A DNA stretch of 64,000 bases from Bog-473 sp963737745 (GCA_963737745.1 CAVTTR010000007.1:620001-684000); one strand, 5' to 3'; positions 25,608 through 33,692 are shown, numbered from the stretch's first letter. A program made the numbers and translations. Notes: generated by a model not told the origin, from the letters alone.

Positions 25608-26138
25608 ATGAGCCGAATGGAAACAACGAAGACCGCGTCGGAGACGGTGGCCGCTCTCTTCTCCTTCCCAAATCCCGTGAATGAAGTGTCGGCTCGCCTG
25701 GTGGCGGGCGGGGTCCTGGTCATGTCGCTCTTGACCATCGCGTTCAATTTGAAGTGGGCCACCGCAGTTATCGCGTACGGCTTTGTGGCCCGTGTTCTGA
25801 CCGGACCCTCTTTGAGTCCTCTGGGTCAGTTCATGACCCGCGTCGTCACTCCCCGCCTCCACATAGCGCCTCGTCCCGTGGCAGGCCCGCCAAAGCGCTT
25901 CGCACAGGGCATGGGGGTCAGCTTCTCGGTGGCGGCCCTGGTCCTCACGATTCTCGGATACTGGGGCGCGGCTCAAATCGTCCTGGCATTGCTGGCTGTC
26001 GCTGCGCTTCTCGAATCCGCACTGGGTCTCTGCCTCGGGTGCAAGGCGTTCGCCGTCCTTATGCGACTCGGGATAATTCCGCCAGAGGTATGCGAGAGGT
26101 GCAACAACATCTGGGCCGCCACCTCCGCCACGGTTTAG
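25608..26138 (+). CDS. DUF4395 integral membrane protein
   Basis: A 176-residue protein. Seen: the family start FPNPVNEVSARLVAGGVLVM, three or four hydrophobic helices (SLLTIAFNLKWATAVIAYGF, SVAALVLTILGYWGAAQIVL, ALLAVAALLESALGLC), and a cysteine-rich C-terminal part LCLGCKAF...VCERCNNIW. The two C-x2-C pairs are typical of the family and may be redox-active or bind metal. DUF4395 genes often neighbour thioredoxin/rhodanese genes; none is adjacent here. Its 3' end overlaps the convergent hemerythrin gene by 4 bases. Confidence 0.8.
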   Translation: MSRMETTKTASETVAALFSFPNPVNEVSARLVAGGVLVMSLLTIAFNLKWATAVIAYGFVARVLTGPSLSPLGQFMTRVVTPRLHIAPRPVAGPPKRFAQGMGVSFSVAALVLTILGYWGAAQIVLALLAVAALLESALGLCLGCKAFAVLMRLGIIPPEVCERCNNIWAATSATV

Positions 26139-26818
26139 GCCCAGACAGCTGCCATGGCACACGTGTAACGCGGTTCCCACACATAGTGGCAAAGGACTCG
26201 GACTGGCGGTGGAGGCATGCTCAGCACCGCTTTGCGCTCTATGGGATTCGCGGTGTCGAAGATCCACGGAAAGAATTTCGCTGACCCTCGCATACCCACC
26301 GCCTTGGCCGTCGCCTTGCCAAAGGCCTCGAATTCTTCGAGGGTGAGGGCTTGGTCAACCACGGGGAAACACCGCTGCTCTTCGTTGTCGAGATGCGAAC
26401 CCAGTTCGCTCCCCATTTCGTCGATATGCCAGGCAAGGTCGCTTGCGGCCTGCGCATCGGGCTGGCCCACCAAGGAGGCGAATTCCCGCCCGATTGCTGC
26501 GCAGTGGGGCAGAAGTTCCTGGTGCTCGACCTCCATCTCGATCAGGACGCCGAGTTCGTCCTCCCGGCCTGACAGCTTGGGCCGTACGAGCGGCCACAGC
26601 GACGCGTCTTCCACCGCATGATGATGATGGAGTTGATCCTCAATGAACGCCCAGTGCGCTTGGAGCTGCCGAACTCTGCGCTCATCCACACCCCCGGCGC
26701 GCAGCGCTGCGCTCAACCGCTTCAGATCGCGCCGAAAGGCCTCGTGGATCAGGTAGACAATGGTGAATCGGCCCCGAGGCGGCCCGCCTGCCGCCGCAGC
26801 ATCCTCGTTCCTTGCCAT
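26135..26818 (-). CDS. Hemerythrin HHE cation-binding domain protein
   Basis: A 227-residue four-helix-bundle protein. Candidate di-iron ligands: the His in VYLIHEAFRRDL, the cluster FIEDQLHHHHAVEDASLWPL, EMEVEHQELLPHC, and the H-x-x-x-E pair in GSHLDNEEQRCFPVVD. ATG 26818 is preferred: GGAGG lies 5 bases upstream, whereas the in-frame GTG at 26824 lies inside that RBS. The C-terminal 60 residues (FFPWIFDTANP...VRVLCHYVWEPRY) form an additional segment seen in actinobacterial versions. Possible roles are oxygen, NO or iron handling. It is divergent from the riboswitch locus. Confidence 0.85.
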   Translation of the reverse strand: MARNEDAAAAGGPPRGRFTIVYLIHEAFRRDLKRLSAALRAGGVDERRVRQLQAHWAFIEDQLHHHHAVEDASLWPLVRPKLSGREDELGVLIEMEVEHQELLPHCAAIGREFASLVGQPDAQAASDLAWHIDEMGSELGSHLDNEEQRCFPVVDQALTLEEFEAFGKATAKAVGMRGSAKFFPWIFDTANPIERKAVLSMPPPPVRVLCHYVWEPRYTCAMAAVWA

Positions 26819-26992
26819 GGGCACCTCCCTTTTCTGTCAGGCAGCGTAGGACGAACTGTATCCGTCCACCGGAGACATTCACTGCCTGCGGAAATGAGGG
26901 TTCACTGCAGGGAGCGCCCGCCCACAACGGATCGACCTGCGACATCCGAGGTTTGACCTCAGTCGCGTGCGGGTAGCGACAGGGGAGCAGTC

Positions 26993-27064
26993 GAAAGGGC
27001 AAACCTCTCGCGAGAGAGGGACGCAAAGCCACGGAACTCCCTGAGTCAGCCGGGTCGCCGAAAG
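26993..27064 (+). ncRNA. Cyclic di-GMP-I (GEMM) riboswitch aptamer
   Basis: The stretch contains the near-invariant GEMM-I blocks in order: GGGCAAACC (26997-27005), a P2 hairpin CTCTC-GCGA-GAGAG closed by a GNRA tetraloop (27006-27019), GGGACGCAAAGCC (27018-27030, tetraloop receptor side), a short P3 with ACTC/GAGT pairing, then AGCCGGGTCGCCGA (27048-27061) that pairs back with the first block. These match the Vc2 aptamer block for block, with a short P3. It lies about 50 bases before the ATG of a secreted repeat protein in the same orientation. Covariance scoring would settle it; by eye the match is strong. Confidence 0.9.
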
Positions 27065-27073
27065 AGCGCACGA

Positions 27074-27110
27074 AAGTAGCTACTTCCAGTGGCCGCCTCC
27101 TCGGGGCGAG
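27074..27110 (+). promoter_or_regulatory. Putative riboswitch expression platform
   Basis: Between aptamer and start codon lie a perfect 12-bp palindrome AAGTAGCTACTT (27074-27085) and a second potential stem CGCC/GGCG (27094-27097 with 27105-27108) that would bury the GGGGCGAG Shine-Dalgarno region of ATG 27111. No U-tract follows, so control is more likely at translation initiation than by termination. The structures are drawn by eye. Confidence 0.5.
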
Positions 27111-27965
27111 ATGGGAAGGGCAGTGCGCAAGATTCAAGAACTCGAAGAAGAGTTTGCTGCGCCGCAAGGCGATCTTACTGAAAACGTCGGGTTTTCGCGC
27201 CGCCACGCGACCATTGTCCTCGGCGTTTTCGGGGCCATCTGCTGCGCCCTCGCTTTTTCAGCCTTGCTGTCGCATCCAGCCGGCGCCGCATCACCATCTT
27301 TGTTCGTTCCAGGTGCGACCGAAGGTCCTTTGGTGCAAGGCGTGCTCACCGGTGCTCAATCGGCCATTTCGACCGTCTCGACCTCGGTTGTCTCGACGTC
27401 GGTCGTCTCGACTTCGGCCGTCTCGACTTCGGTCGAGGTTTCGCCTCCGCTCACCAACGCCGCGTCCGAAACCACTGCTCCGTTGATCAGCTCCCTTCAC
27501 GGCGTCAACGACCTTCGGCCTGTTCAGACGCTGAAACCGATGGTCCGACCAGCTGTCAATTCCGTAACCGAGACGGCACCGCCATTGGTCACTGTGCTGT
27601 CGCCCGCCCTTGGACAGGTCATCCAACCCGGAGTGCCTTTTGTCGTTCCGATCCAACTCTCGACGGTCGGGACAAGGACAGCGGGAACGACGATAGCGAG
27701 GCGATCGGAAGGATCGTTGGCCTCGAGCGTTTCTCCGAACGCTCCGGTCAGATCTCCTGTTCCGTTCGCCCCCACTCCCCAAGCTCCCGTATCGCCAAAC
27801 AGCTCGGCCACTGAAGGGTCGGTGCTCGTGTCCGGGAGTAACCCTCTTGTCGGTAATCGACCGCTGGACCTACTCCTACCAGCCATTCTGTCGGTCGGCC
27901 TGATTCTCTGGCTCGGCAGGGATTCAGGAATTCTCCTCGATTTGAGGCACTCGCCTCCTGGTTAA
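27111..27965 (+). CDS. Riboswitch-controlled exported Ser/Thr/Val/Pro-rich surface protein
   Basis: A 284-residue protein of no recognised family. N-terminus: an acidic helix (RKIQELEEEFAAPQGDLTEN), then a signal/anchor segment HATIVLGVFGAICCALAFSA ending in PAGAASPS. The mature part begins with VSTS-type 5-residue repeats, followed by a Pro/Thr/Ser/Val-rich region without cysteines. The C-terminus has a hydrophobic helix DLLLPAILSVGLILWLG and a short basic tail, like a membrane anchor. No LPXTG-type motif is present. It lies directly downstream of the c-di-GMP-I riboswitch, so translation is probably controlled by c-di-GMP. By analogy with other GEMM targets it may serve adhesion or surface structure. 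GTG 27123 is an alternative start. Confidence 0.75.
   Translation: MGRAVRKIQELEEEFAAPQGDLTENVGFSRRHATIVLGVFGAICCALAFSALLSHPAGAASPSLFVPGATEGPLVQGVLTGAQSAISTVSTSVVSTSVVSTSAVSTSVEVSPPLTNAASETTAPLISSLHGVNDLRPVQTLKPMVRPAVNSVTETAPPLVTVLSPALGQVIQPGVPFVVPIQLSTVGTRTAGTTIARRSEGSLASSVSPNAPVRSPVPFAPTPQAPVSPNSSATEGSVLVSGSNPLVGNRPLDLLLPAILSVGLILWLGRDSGILLDLRHSPPG
27375..27434. repeat. Four tandem 15-bp units coding V-S-T-S-(V/A)
   Basis: GTCTCGACCTCGGTT and three close variants run head to tail, each encoding five residues (VSTSV or VSTSA). The units differ at one to three positions. The array lies just inside the mature part of the riboswitch-controlled exported protein and could vary in copy number between strains. 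Confidence 0.85.
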
Positions 27966-27972
27966 GCGTTTC

Positions 27973-28006
27973 CGTTGAAATGAGCGGCTCTTCGCCGCAG
28001 TCAACG
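27973..28006 (+). terminator. Two-part hairpin after the riboswitch-controlled gene
   Basis: CGTTGA (27973-27978) pairs with TCAACG (28001-28006), and inside it GCGGC (27984-27988) pairs with GCCGC (27994-27998). It starts 8 bases after the stop codon. No U-tract follows, so it may be an actinobacterial U-less terminator, a partial terminator or an mRNA-stability element in front of the next secreted-protein gene. Confidence 0.45.
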
Positions 28007-28042
28007 AACACGTAACCAGTAAAAAAAATCGAAAGGAACACA

Positions 28043-28759
28043 ATGCAAAAGCTCTCTATGCGCGCGTCTTTGACCGCGCTCGGTGCCATTGGTGCCGGTC
28101 TCGTCGCCTTCTTCATGACCTCCGCCGGTCCCGTGGCATCCAATGCCGCTGTTGTAAACAGTCATGGTCACGTCGCCGTCGGATGTTCCGGAAGCAGCGG
28201 AACGTCAGCCGGTTCTGGCGTGCCCGGAAACGGCCAAACGTCCACTGCCGGGGCCACCGGCGACATCACCACAAATCCCGGAACGGCCGGATTCACGGTG
28301 CCAACGGGGACAAATGCTTCATCGACGAGTAGTAGCACTCCAGCACCTGTTGATGCTCCGGCAGGTACCGGAACCACCGGCGCCGGCTCGTTGATCAACG
28401 TCACCGCACCCGTGTCGGCATCCGGTACGCAAACCGGCGCCAACAGCAGCACGGTGCCGACCGCAACCTCCGGGACCGGCTCGTTGGTCAATATCGATGC
28501 TCCGGTGTCGACGACTGGTAGCCCAGCCACGATGAGCGGTACGGGCTCGTTGGTCAACGTCGATGCCCCGGTGTCGACGTCGGGAAACCCAGCCGCGACG
28601 AGGGGTACGGGCTCGTTGCTCAACGTCGCCGCCCCGGTATCGACATCGGGGATTCCTACGGGGACCAGCAGCATCGTGCCGACCGGCACGGCGGCGACCG
28701 GCTCGTTGCTCAACGTTGACGCCACGGTGTCCACGACCGAGGGCACCGTCCTGCAGTAA
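28043..28759 (+). CDS. Secreted repeat protein with GTGSLVNVDAPVST motifs
   Basis: A 238-residue protein with a clear signal peptide (MRASLTALGAIGAGLVAFFM, cleavage near SNAAVVN) and a good RBS (AAAGGAA, 28033-28039 region). The mature chain is Gly/Ser/Thr/Ala-rich, nearly free of charged residues, with a single Cys. Five copies of a core G-T-G-S-L-(V/L/I)-N-(V/I)-x-A-P-V-S-T start near residues 113, 144, 166, 188 and 219, separated by 31, 22, 22 and 31 residues. Alternating hydrophobic residues suggest beta-strands stacking as a fibre or solenoid. I know no family match. It follows the riboswitch-controlled gene and may share its control or promoter. A structural surface role (sheath, fibril or hydrophobic coat) is inference. 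Confidence 0.72.
   Translation: MQKLSMRASLTALGAIGAGLVAFFMTSAGPVASNAAVVNSHGHVAVGCSGSSGTSAGSGVPGNGQTSTAGATGDITTNPGTAGFTVPTGTNASSTSSSTPAPVDAPAGTGTTGAGSLINVTAPVSASGTQTGANSSTVPTATSGTGSLVNIDAPVSTTGSPATMSGTGSLVNVDAPVSTSGNPAATRGTGSLLNVAAPVSTSGIPTGTSSIVPTGTAATGSLLNVDATVSTTEGTVLQ
28379..28741. repeat. Five imperfect repeats encoding GTGSLxNVxAPVST
   Basis: At DNA level the units share GGCTCGTTG(G/C)TCAACGTC...GCCCCGGTGTCGAC. The two middle units are 66 bp apart, the outer ones 93 bp, so the array is symmetric in spacing. The internal similarity suggests duplication under selection for the peptide. Confidence 0.8.
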
Positions 28760-28781
28760 TCGGAGTAAGCGAGGGGCCCGA

Positions 28782-30209
28782 GTGACAGCCGGGGTCCTGA
28801 CCAAATCGGCAGATGCTCGTCCCCCGAACCGAGAGAAGGGGGGCGAGCATGCTGTCGGGTCGGCTCCTTTCACTCGACGTCTGACGGCTTCGAAGCGACG
28901 TCGACGTGGAATCATTGCTGGCACACGATGGCTCACGGTGTGCCTAGTCCTAAGTGCGGTGGGTTTGCTGTCGAGCAGCTGTTCGGCAGGAAGCTCGCCC
29001 TCGTCGTTGCCTCAGGTACGTTCGACCACAACGGCATCGACCAATGCACCCCCATCGGCCAACGAAGCCGCAGCGACCACGACTCCCGTCACGTCACCCC
29101 CAACGCGCCTCGCGCCGAGTGAGTCCACCGAGCGAATCATCGATATCGCTTTCTTCAATCCTGAAATGGGTTATGGGCTCTTCACCCGTAAGCACGGCAC
29201 GTCTTGCCAGGATTTGGTTGGTCCAACGAAGAACGGAGGGGTCGACTTCGGTCCTCTTGTCGCTGTGACCTCGTGGACCTGTGCCAAGGGTGGAGCCGCA
29301 AGCGACCTGGCCTTCGATGACCACGGCGACGGGTTCCTCTATGGCCCAGGTCTGTTCGTCACTCACAATGGAGGCAAGAGATGGGTGCGGAGCTCCCAAC
29401 GAGGGACCGTCTTGAGTGTGGAGGCCCTCGGGTCGTCGATATGGATGGTTGAGACTCGGTGCCCGGTGTCGAAAGCTGGGACCTGTCCCTTGCAACTTTC
29501 AGTGTCGTCCGACGGCGGACGCGTATGGTCATCATTGCCAACTCCAGCCAACGCTCTGAACAACGCGTACTTCGGGGGAGCGCTCGGCCAGACCTGGCTC
29601 GTCCGCGTCAACTCGTCGGCCGCCTATCTTTTGGCGAATCCGGTCATCAATCCTGAAGGTGAGCCTGATGAGGCACCCCTATGGTTCACGGCGGACGGAG
29701 GAAAGTCGTGGTTCACCCGTTCAATCCCCTGTGCAATAGACGGCCAATCCGTGGTGCTCTCCGCTGCGCCAGACGGCACGCTGGTCGCGGTGTGCGCAGG
29801 CTTGCCTGGCACGGGAGAAGAGATGAAGTCAGTCTTGCGTTCGCACAACGGCGGGGTGAGCTGGACCGTCGAGGCTGATTGCCCCGTCATTAGTTCTGCG
29901 GCGGAGCCGGCCTGTGCATCCGACATGCTCAACTCCGGATATTTGAGCGAGATCGACGCCGTCTCAGCTGACACCGTGTACCTCGTGGGCGATCGAAGTG
30001 CTCTCCTCGTCAGCCACGATGGAGGAGCGTCGTGGCGCGTCGTTCCATCGATTGGCGATACCTCTGATGGGACTCAGCAAGTGATCTTCTTCAATGGGCT
30101 TCAGGGCCTCGTTTTTGGCTTCGACCCGAATACGAGTGACGGACCCACGCTTTGGAGTACCAGCGACGGCGGATCGCGGTGGGCAGCCGTCGTGCCGAAG
30201 CCGGCGTGA
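28782..30209 (+). CDS. Exported BNR/sortilin-like beta-propeller lipoprotein
   Basis: A 475-residue protein starting at GTG 28782, 5 bases after GAGGGG. A twin-basic leader (ASKRRRRGIIAGTRWL) precedes a hydrophobic core TVCLVLSAVGLLSSSCSAGS with a possible lipobox cysteine. A Thr/Ser/Pro linker follows, then repeated Asp-box/BNR motifs: THNGGKRWV, SSDGGRVWSS, TADGGKSWFT, SHNGGVSWTV, SHDGGASWRV and STSDGGSRWA. Such repeats form sialidase-like propellers; none of the sialidase catalytic residues is evident. The closest general analogues are photosystem-assembly or sortilin-type propellers of unknown ligand. It lies 22 bases after the repeat protein and is probably in the same transcript, suggesting a cell-surface role. 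Confidence 0.8.
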   Translation: MTAGVLTKSADARPPNREKGGEHAVGSAPFTRRLTASKRRRRGIIAGTRWLTVCLVLSAVGLLSSSCSAGSSPSSLPQVRSTTTASTNAPPSANEAAATTTPVTSPPTRLAPSESTERIIDIAFFNPEMGYGLFTRKHGTSCQDLVGPTKNGGVDFGPLVAVTSWTCAKGGAASDLAFDDHGDGFLYGPGLFVTHNGGKRWVRSSQRGTVLSVEALGSSIWMVETRCPVSKAGTCPLQLSVSSDGGRVWSSLPTPANALNNAYFGGALGQTWLVRVNSSAAYLLANPVINPEGEPDEAPLWFTADGGKSWFTRSIPCAIDGQSVVLSAAPDGTLVAVCAGLPGTGEEMKSVLRSHNGGVSWTVEADCPVISSAAEPACASDMLNSGYLSEIDAVSADTVYLVGDRSALLVSHDGGASWRVVPSIGDTSDGTQQVIFFNGLQGLVFGFDPNTSDGPTLWSTSDGGSRWAAVVPKPA

Positions 30210-30435
30210 CGCCGTCCGTTTCGTGAATCCGGGTATTCGACAGAAGCTTTGAGAAGAGCGGTAACTCTCGAGTGGCTCCTTCGAGCGACTCCATAGTTTC
30301 GAGAACTGCAGCGCTGGGCAATGCGACCTTGTCGGCTTCGCCGATGCACGACGGGACCAAATCTGATAGCCCGCTGTGAACAAGTGAGAGAATGTTTGTG
30401 CGACAGGTGCTGTCGAGAGGAAGGGCGGGCGTGGG

Positions 30436-31383
30436 ATGGACATCGATCCGGAGGGCGGAACACCTCACGACTCCACGCCAGCCATAGCGGCGCCATTTGC
30501 GCCGGTGGTGTCACAAACGAAGCGCACCCCACCCCAATCAGGCAACCATCGCCGGTACATCCCCTTTGCCTTGCTCGGAGTCCTGACCGTTGGAGCCGGC
30601 GTCGCCGCCTACGTTGCCGTCCGCGGCGATGCAACGCCTTCGCAGGCGGTGGCGTCGGCTGTGACGCATTCGCTGCAGCTCAAATCCGCCGCTCTCAAAG
30701 TTGCAGTTGGCATCGGCGAGTCTGGAGGTACCGCGGCAATCAGGTCCGAAGGGGCCACAAACTTCGATACCGGGGCCACCAATCAGACGCTGCAGATCAT
30801 CGCGGGCAACCAGCACATCAGCGAACACATCGTCAGCGATGGTGCAAAGATCTACATCCACCTCGACGGGGGCGCCATTGCCAAACTGGTGGCCGGGAAG
30901 TCGTGGGTGTCCGTGTCGAGTGGGCGATCTACCACGAGTAGTTCCGCTGTGGGCGGCGGTGCGACGAACTCGGCCGTGACCCTCAGAGCCCTAAGCGCTA
31001 CGAGCGACGATGTCACAGACCTCGGCTCCGCAAGACTGAATGGCGCCACCGTGCATCTTTATTCGGTCCACTTGACCCGTTCCCAGATCAAGCGAACGTT
31101 GTCGCGAGAACGCTTACCGCGGTTCCTACAGCAGTCTGCCGCTGGGCTCAACCTCCCCGCCATCACCTACACGCTGGCTATCGACAGCGCGAACGTATTG
31201 ACCGAGCTCAAGGGAACCGAACATCTCAAGGCCGGGGGGCAGACGATCCTCGAACATTTCGTTGAGAACTTCTCCCACTACGGCACGCCGGTGACCGTGA
31301 AAACGCCTCCCCCAAGTGAGGTGATTTCGCTTCAGCGGTTCTTGCAGATCGCGGCGGAGAAAGGTTCCAACGTCACCATCTGA
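30436..31383 (+). CDS. Membrane-anchored LppX/LprG-like protein
   Basis: A 315-residue protein. A Pro/Thr-rich cytoplasmic N-terminus precedes one transmembrane helix (YIPFALLGVLTVGAGVAAYV, residues about 41-60). The external domain has features of the LppX/LprAFG/LolA-type half-barrel: repeated amphipathic strands with ALKVAVGIGESGGTAAIRSE, HISEHIVSDGAKIYIHLDGG, KSWVSVSSG, and a C-terminal ITYTLAIDSANVLTELKGTE. Such folds carry lipids or glycolipids across the envelope in mycobacteria. The assignment is by pattern, not strong sequence identity. It lies 226 bases after the propeller lipoprotein and shares general architecture with the two exported paralogues at 52.7-54.3 kb. Confidence 0.65.
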   Translation: MDIDPEGGTPHDSTPAIAAPFAPVVSQTKRTPPQSGNHRRYIPFALLGVLTVGAGVAAYVAVRGDATPSQAVASAVTHSLQLKSAALKVAVGIGESGGTAAIRSEGATNFDTGATNQTLQIIAGNQHISEHIVSDGAKIYIHLDGGAIAKLVAGKSWVSVSSGRSTTSSSAVGGGATNSAVTLRALSATSDDVTDLGSARLNGATVHLYSVHLTRSQIKRTLSRERLPRFLQQSAAGLNLPAITYTLAIDSANVLTELKGTEHLKAGGQTILEHFVENFSHYGTPVTVKTPPPSEVISLQRFLQIAAEKGSNVTI

Positions 31384-31462
31384 AGCAACCGAGACGCAAG
31401 ATTGCTGTGGAATGTTCCAAGAAGGAAACATCGGAGTCCGCGTTCACGAAGCTCCCCCCTCG

Positions 31463-31957
31463 CTACCCGATGTCGAGGAGTGTCTCGTAGTGGTGGAGCT
31501 CACTGTCCATTCTCACCAGGTGGAATCCGGCCCGCATGAGCGTCCGCTGCGAAGCGATGTTGTCGAGAGTGGTGTCCGCGATCACCTTGGACACTTTTTG
31601 GTCGATAGCCACAGTCAGTAGGGCGACGACCGCCTCTGCAGCGAAACCGTGGCCGCGCGACGATGGGACCAAGCCGTAGCCGATCTCGACGCACCCTTCG
31701 TCTGGCTGACCCTTGAATCCGATCCCCCCAATGGCGAGCCCATCGACAAGGCGAGTGATCCGGTAATAGCCGAAAGGACGTTGCTCTCCTCCTTCGGCGC
31801 TGGCGCGTAGAAAGCCCCCGACTGCGCCCAAATCCCCCTCAAAGGGGTAGTCATTCGCCCACGCATCAGCGGGTCCCGCCCTTCGGGCGACGATGCGTAT
31901 GCCTTCCGCGACATCGATCGCGTGCAGCAGCAGGCGTGAGGTTCGAATATCGCTCAC
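31463..31957 (-). CDS. GNAT-family N-acetyltransferase
   Basis: A 164-residue GNAT protein of the RimJ/RimL-like type: SDIRTSRLLLHAI at the start, FGYYRITRLVDGLAIGGIGF, CVEIGYGLVPSSRGHGFAAE (acetyl-CoA pyrophosphate loop R-G-H-G-F-A), and ADTTLDNIASQRTLMRAGFH, a typical N-x2-S-x3-(L)-x-x-x-G-F end. Start is GTG 31957, with GGGGC a few bases upstream. The substrate is unknown. It is 22 bases downstream of prfC on the same strand and may be cotranscribed. Confidence 0.88.
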   Translation of the reverse strand: MSDIRTSRLLLHAIDVAEGIRIVARRAGPADAWANDYPFEGDLGAVGGFLRASAEGGEQRPFGYYRITRLVDGLAIGGIGFKGQPDEGCVEIGYGLVPSSRGHGFAAEAVVALLTVAIDQKVSKVIADTTLDNIASQRTLMRAGFHLVRMDSELHHYETLLDIG

Positions 31958-31979
31958 AGCATCGCCCCAGCAGCGGTGT

Positions 31980-33557
31980 TCAGGTGGTGACGATCGGATC
32001 GAGCAGCCACGCGGGGTTGTCCGTGACCAGCCGCTGCAACCGGTAGGGACTGGCGAACAGGGCGAGCAGGGTGCCGTCCTCTCGCTCGAGCACCTCGACA
32101 CCGCCAAGGGAGCTGAGCTGGGCGGCAGTCGCCGCGTCCGTACGTCGGACCGTTCGAGCCGCTGGCGGTTCCAGGTACACCGGCGACCCGAACTCGTGCT
32201 CGAGTCGGTACGCCAGCACCTCGAACTGCATAGCCCCCACGGCGGCGAGGATCGGCGCTGTATCCCCGCCGGGTCGGTGGAGGATCTGGATGACGCCTTC
32301 GGCTGCCATCTGCTCCAATCCTTTGCGGAACCGCTTTTGATTCGACACATCTGTGGGTCGGGCGGTGGCTATCAGCTCCGGGGCGAAGACGGGAATCCCC
32401 GGATAGACGACTGGCATCCCGTCATGCACGGAGTCGCCAATACGAAGATTGGACGCGTTCACGAGGCCAATGATGTCTCCGGGCCACGCGTCATCGACAG
32501 TGAGACGTTCGGCCCCGAACAGAGACATGGCGTACTTGGTCGTGAAGGATCGGCCCGATGGTTGATGGATCAGTGGCATCCCCCTTTGAAAGTGACCCGA
32601 GCACACCCGGACGAAGACCATGTTGTCCCGATGTGACGGGTTCATGTTGGCCTGGATCTTGAAGACGAAGCCTGAGAACCTCGCATCGAGGTCTCGAACC
32701 TCCCCAGAAGCGTCGACCCGACCAGTCGGCGCCGGAGCGAGGTCGACCACGGCATCGAGCAGGTGCCGGACGCCGAAATTGGTCAAGGCCGACCCGACGA
32801 ACACGGGTGTGGTTTCCCCGGCCAAGAAGCTCGCCACATTGAGGTCGGATCCCACCGCCTCGAAGAGGGCGCACGCTTCCTCGGCGTGCTGCCATGCCGC
32901 ACCCTGCGTCTCCAAGGCCTGCTTCGGATTCAAGCGCTCCTCGGAGGCCACTGTGGCACCGTGCGTGGTGCGGGTGAACTCCACGAAGTTCCCGTCGCGG
33001 CGATCGATCACACCTCGGAAGTCGCCCGGTTCACCGACCGGCCACGTCACCGGAGTGGGCTTCAGGCCGATGAGGTTCTCGATCTCGTCGAGGAGCTCCA
33101 GCGGATCACGCCCGACTTGATCACACTTATTGAGGAAGGTCAGGACCGGCATGCGCCGAGACCGACACACTTCGAACAGCTTGAGCGTCTGTGGTTCGAT
33201 TCCCTTTGCCACGTCCAGGACCATGATTGCGGCGTCGGCTGCGGCGAGCACCCGGTACGTGTCCTCAGAGAAGTCACGGTGCCCAGGGGTATCGAGCAAA
33301 TTGATGATGTGATCGCGGTAGTCAAACTGCAGCACGGTGGAGCTCACGGAAATGCCCCGCTGCTTTTCCAGCTCCATCCAATCTGAGGAGGTGGACCGCC
33401 TCCCGGCGCGGGCCGTGACTGCTCCTGCCTCCATGACGGCACCGCCGTAGAGAAGAAACTTCTCGGTCAGGGTTGTTTTTCCGGCGTCAGGGTGACTGAT
33501 GATGGCAAAGGTGCGGCGACGCATGGCCTGTTGATGAGCCTGCCCTCCAGCCCACAC
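31980..33557 (-). CDS. prfC: Peptide chain release factor 3
   Basis: A translational GTPase that recycles RF1/RF2. Seen: G1 AIISHPDAGKTTLTEKFLLY, switch I RGISVSSTV, G3 NLLDTPGHRDFSEDTYRVL, G4 TFLNKCDQ, and the RF3 C-terminal region VGAMQFEVLAYRLEHEFGSP. Most of the chain aligns to RF3 rather than EF-G. Conservation begins at MRRRTFAIISHP (ATG 33524). E. coli RF3 has about 12 residues before this, so I place the start at GTG 33557; the frame stays open far upstream but that part is unconserved. RF3 is absent from many actinobacteria, so its presence is of some interest. Its 5' side lies near the decayed tRNA-Lys copy. Confidence 0.92.
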   Translation of the reverse strand: MWAGGQAHQQAMRRRTFAIISHPDAGKTTLTEKFLLYGGAVMEAGAVTARAGRRSTSSDWMELEKQRGISVSSTVLQFDYRDHIINLLDTPGHRDFSEDTYRVLAAADAAIMVLDVAKGIEPQTLKLFEVCRSRRMPVLTFLNKCDQVGRDPLELLDEIENLIGLKPTPVTWPVGEPGDFRGVIDRRDGNFVEFTRTTHGATVASEERLNPKQALETQGAAWQHAEEACALFEAVGSDLNVASFLAGETTPVFVGSALTNFGVRHLLDAVVDLAPAPTGRVDASGEVRDLDARFSGFVFKIQANMNPSHRDNMVFVRVCSGHFQRGMPLIHQPSGRSFTTKYAMSLFGAERLTVDDAWPGDIIGLVNASNLRIGDSVHDGMPVVYPGIPVFAPELIATARPTDVSNQKRFRKGLEQMAAEGVIQILHRPGGDTAPILAAVGAMQFEVLAYRLEHEFGSPVYLEPPAARTVRRTDAATAAQLSSLGGVEVLEREDGTLLALFASPYRLQRLVTDNPAWLLDPIVTT

Positions 33558-33647
33558 GTTCTTGGGCAAGCCCAATCCAACGAGAGACGAAGGAGGTTGC
33601 TCCTCGAGTATGTCGCTGGGCTGCTGCACGGTTCTCCTCGACGTCGC

Positions 33648-33692
33648 TGGTGGGCCGCCCAGGTCGATCCCGGCACCTTGGAATGAAACGTC
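33648..33692 (-). repeat. Degenerate copy of the tRNA-Lys 3' half (putative attachment site)
   Basis: The segment CTGGTGGGCCGCCC-AGGTC, then GATCCCGGCACCTTGG and GAATGAAACGTC repeats, in the same orientation, the 3' portion of tRNA-Lys at 40344-40393. The first 14 bases and a 16-base stretch are identical. There is one G/A change and a 2-base gap in the T-loop, and similarity fades at the anticodon loop. A tRNA 3'-half duplicate is the standard footprint of tyrosine-recombinase integration. It marks the far end of a probable 6.7-kb island whose other end is the intact tRNA. Confidence 0.75.

Noticed and set aside
27375..27434. CRISPR-like array
   Set aside because: The 15-bp units are contiguous coding repeats without spacers; they encode VSTS peptides.
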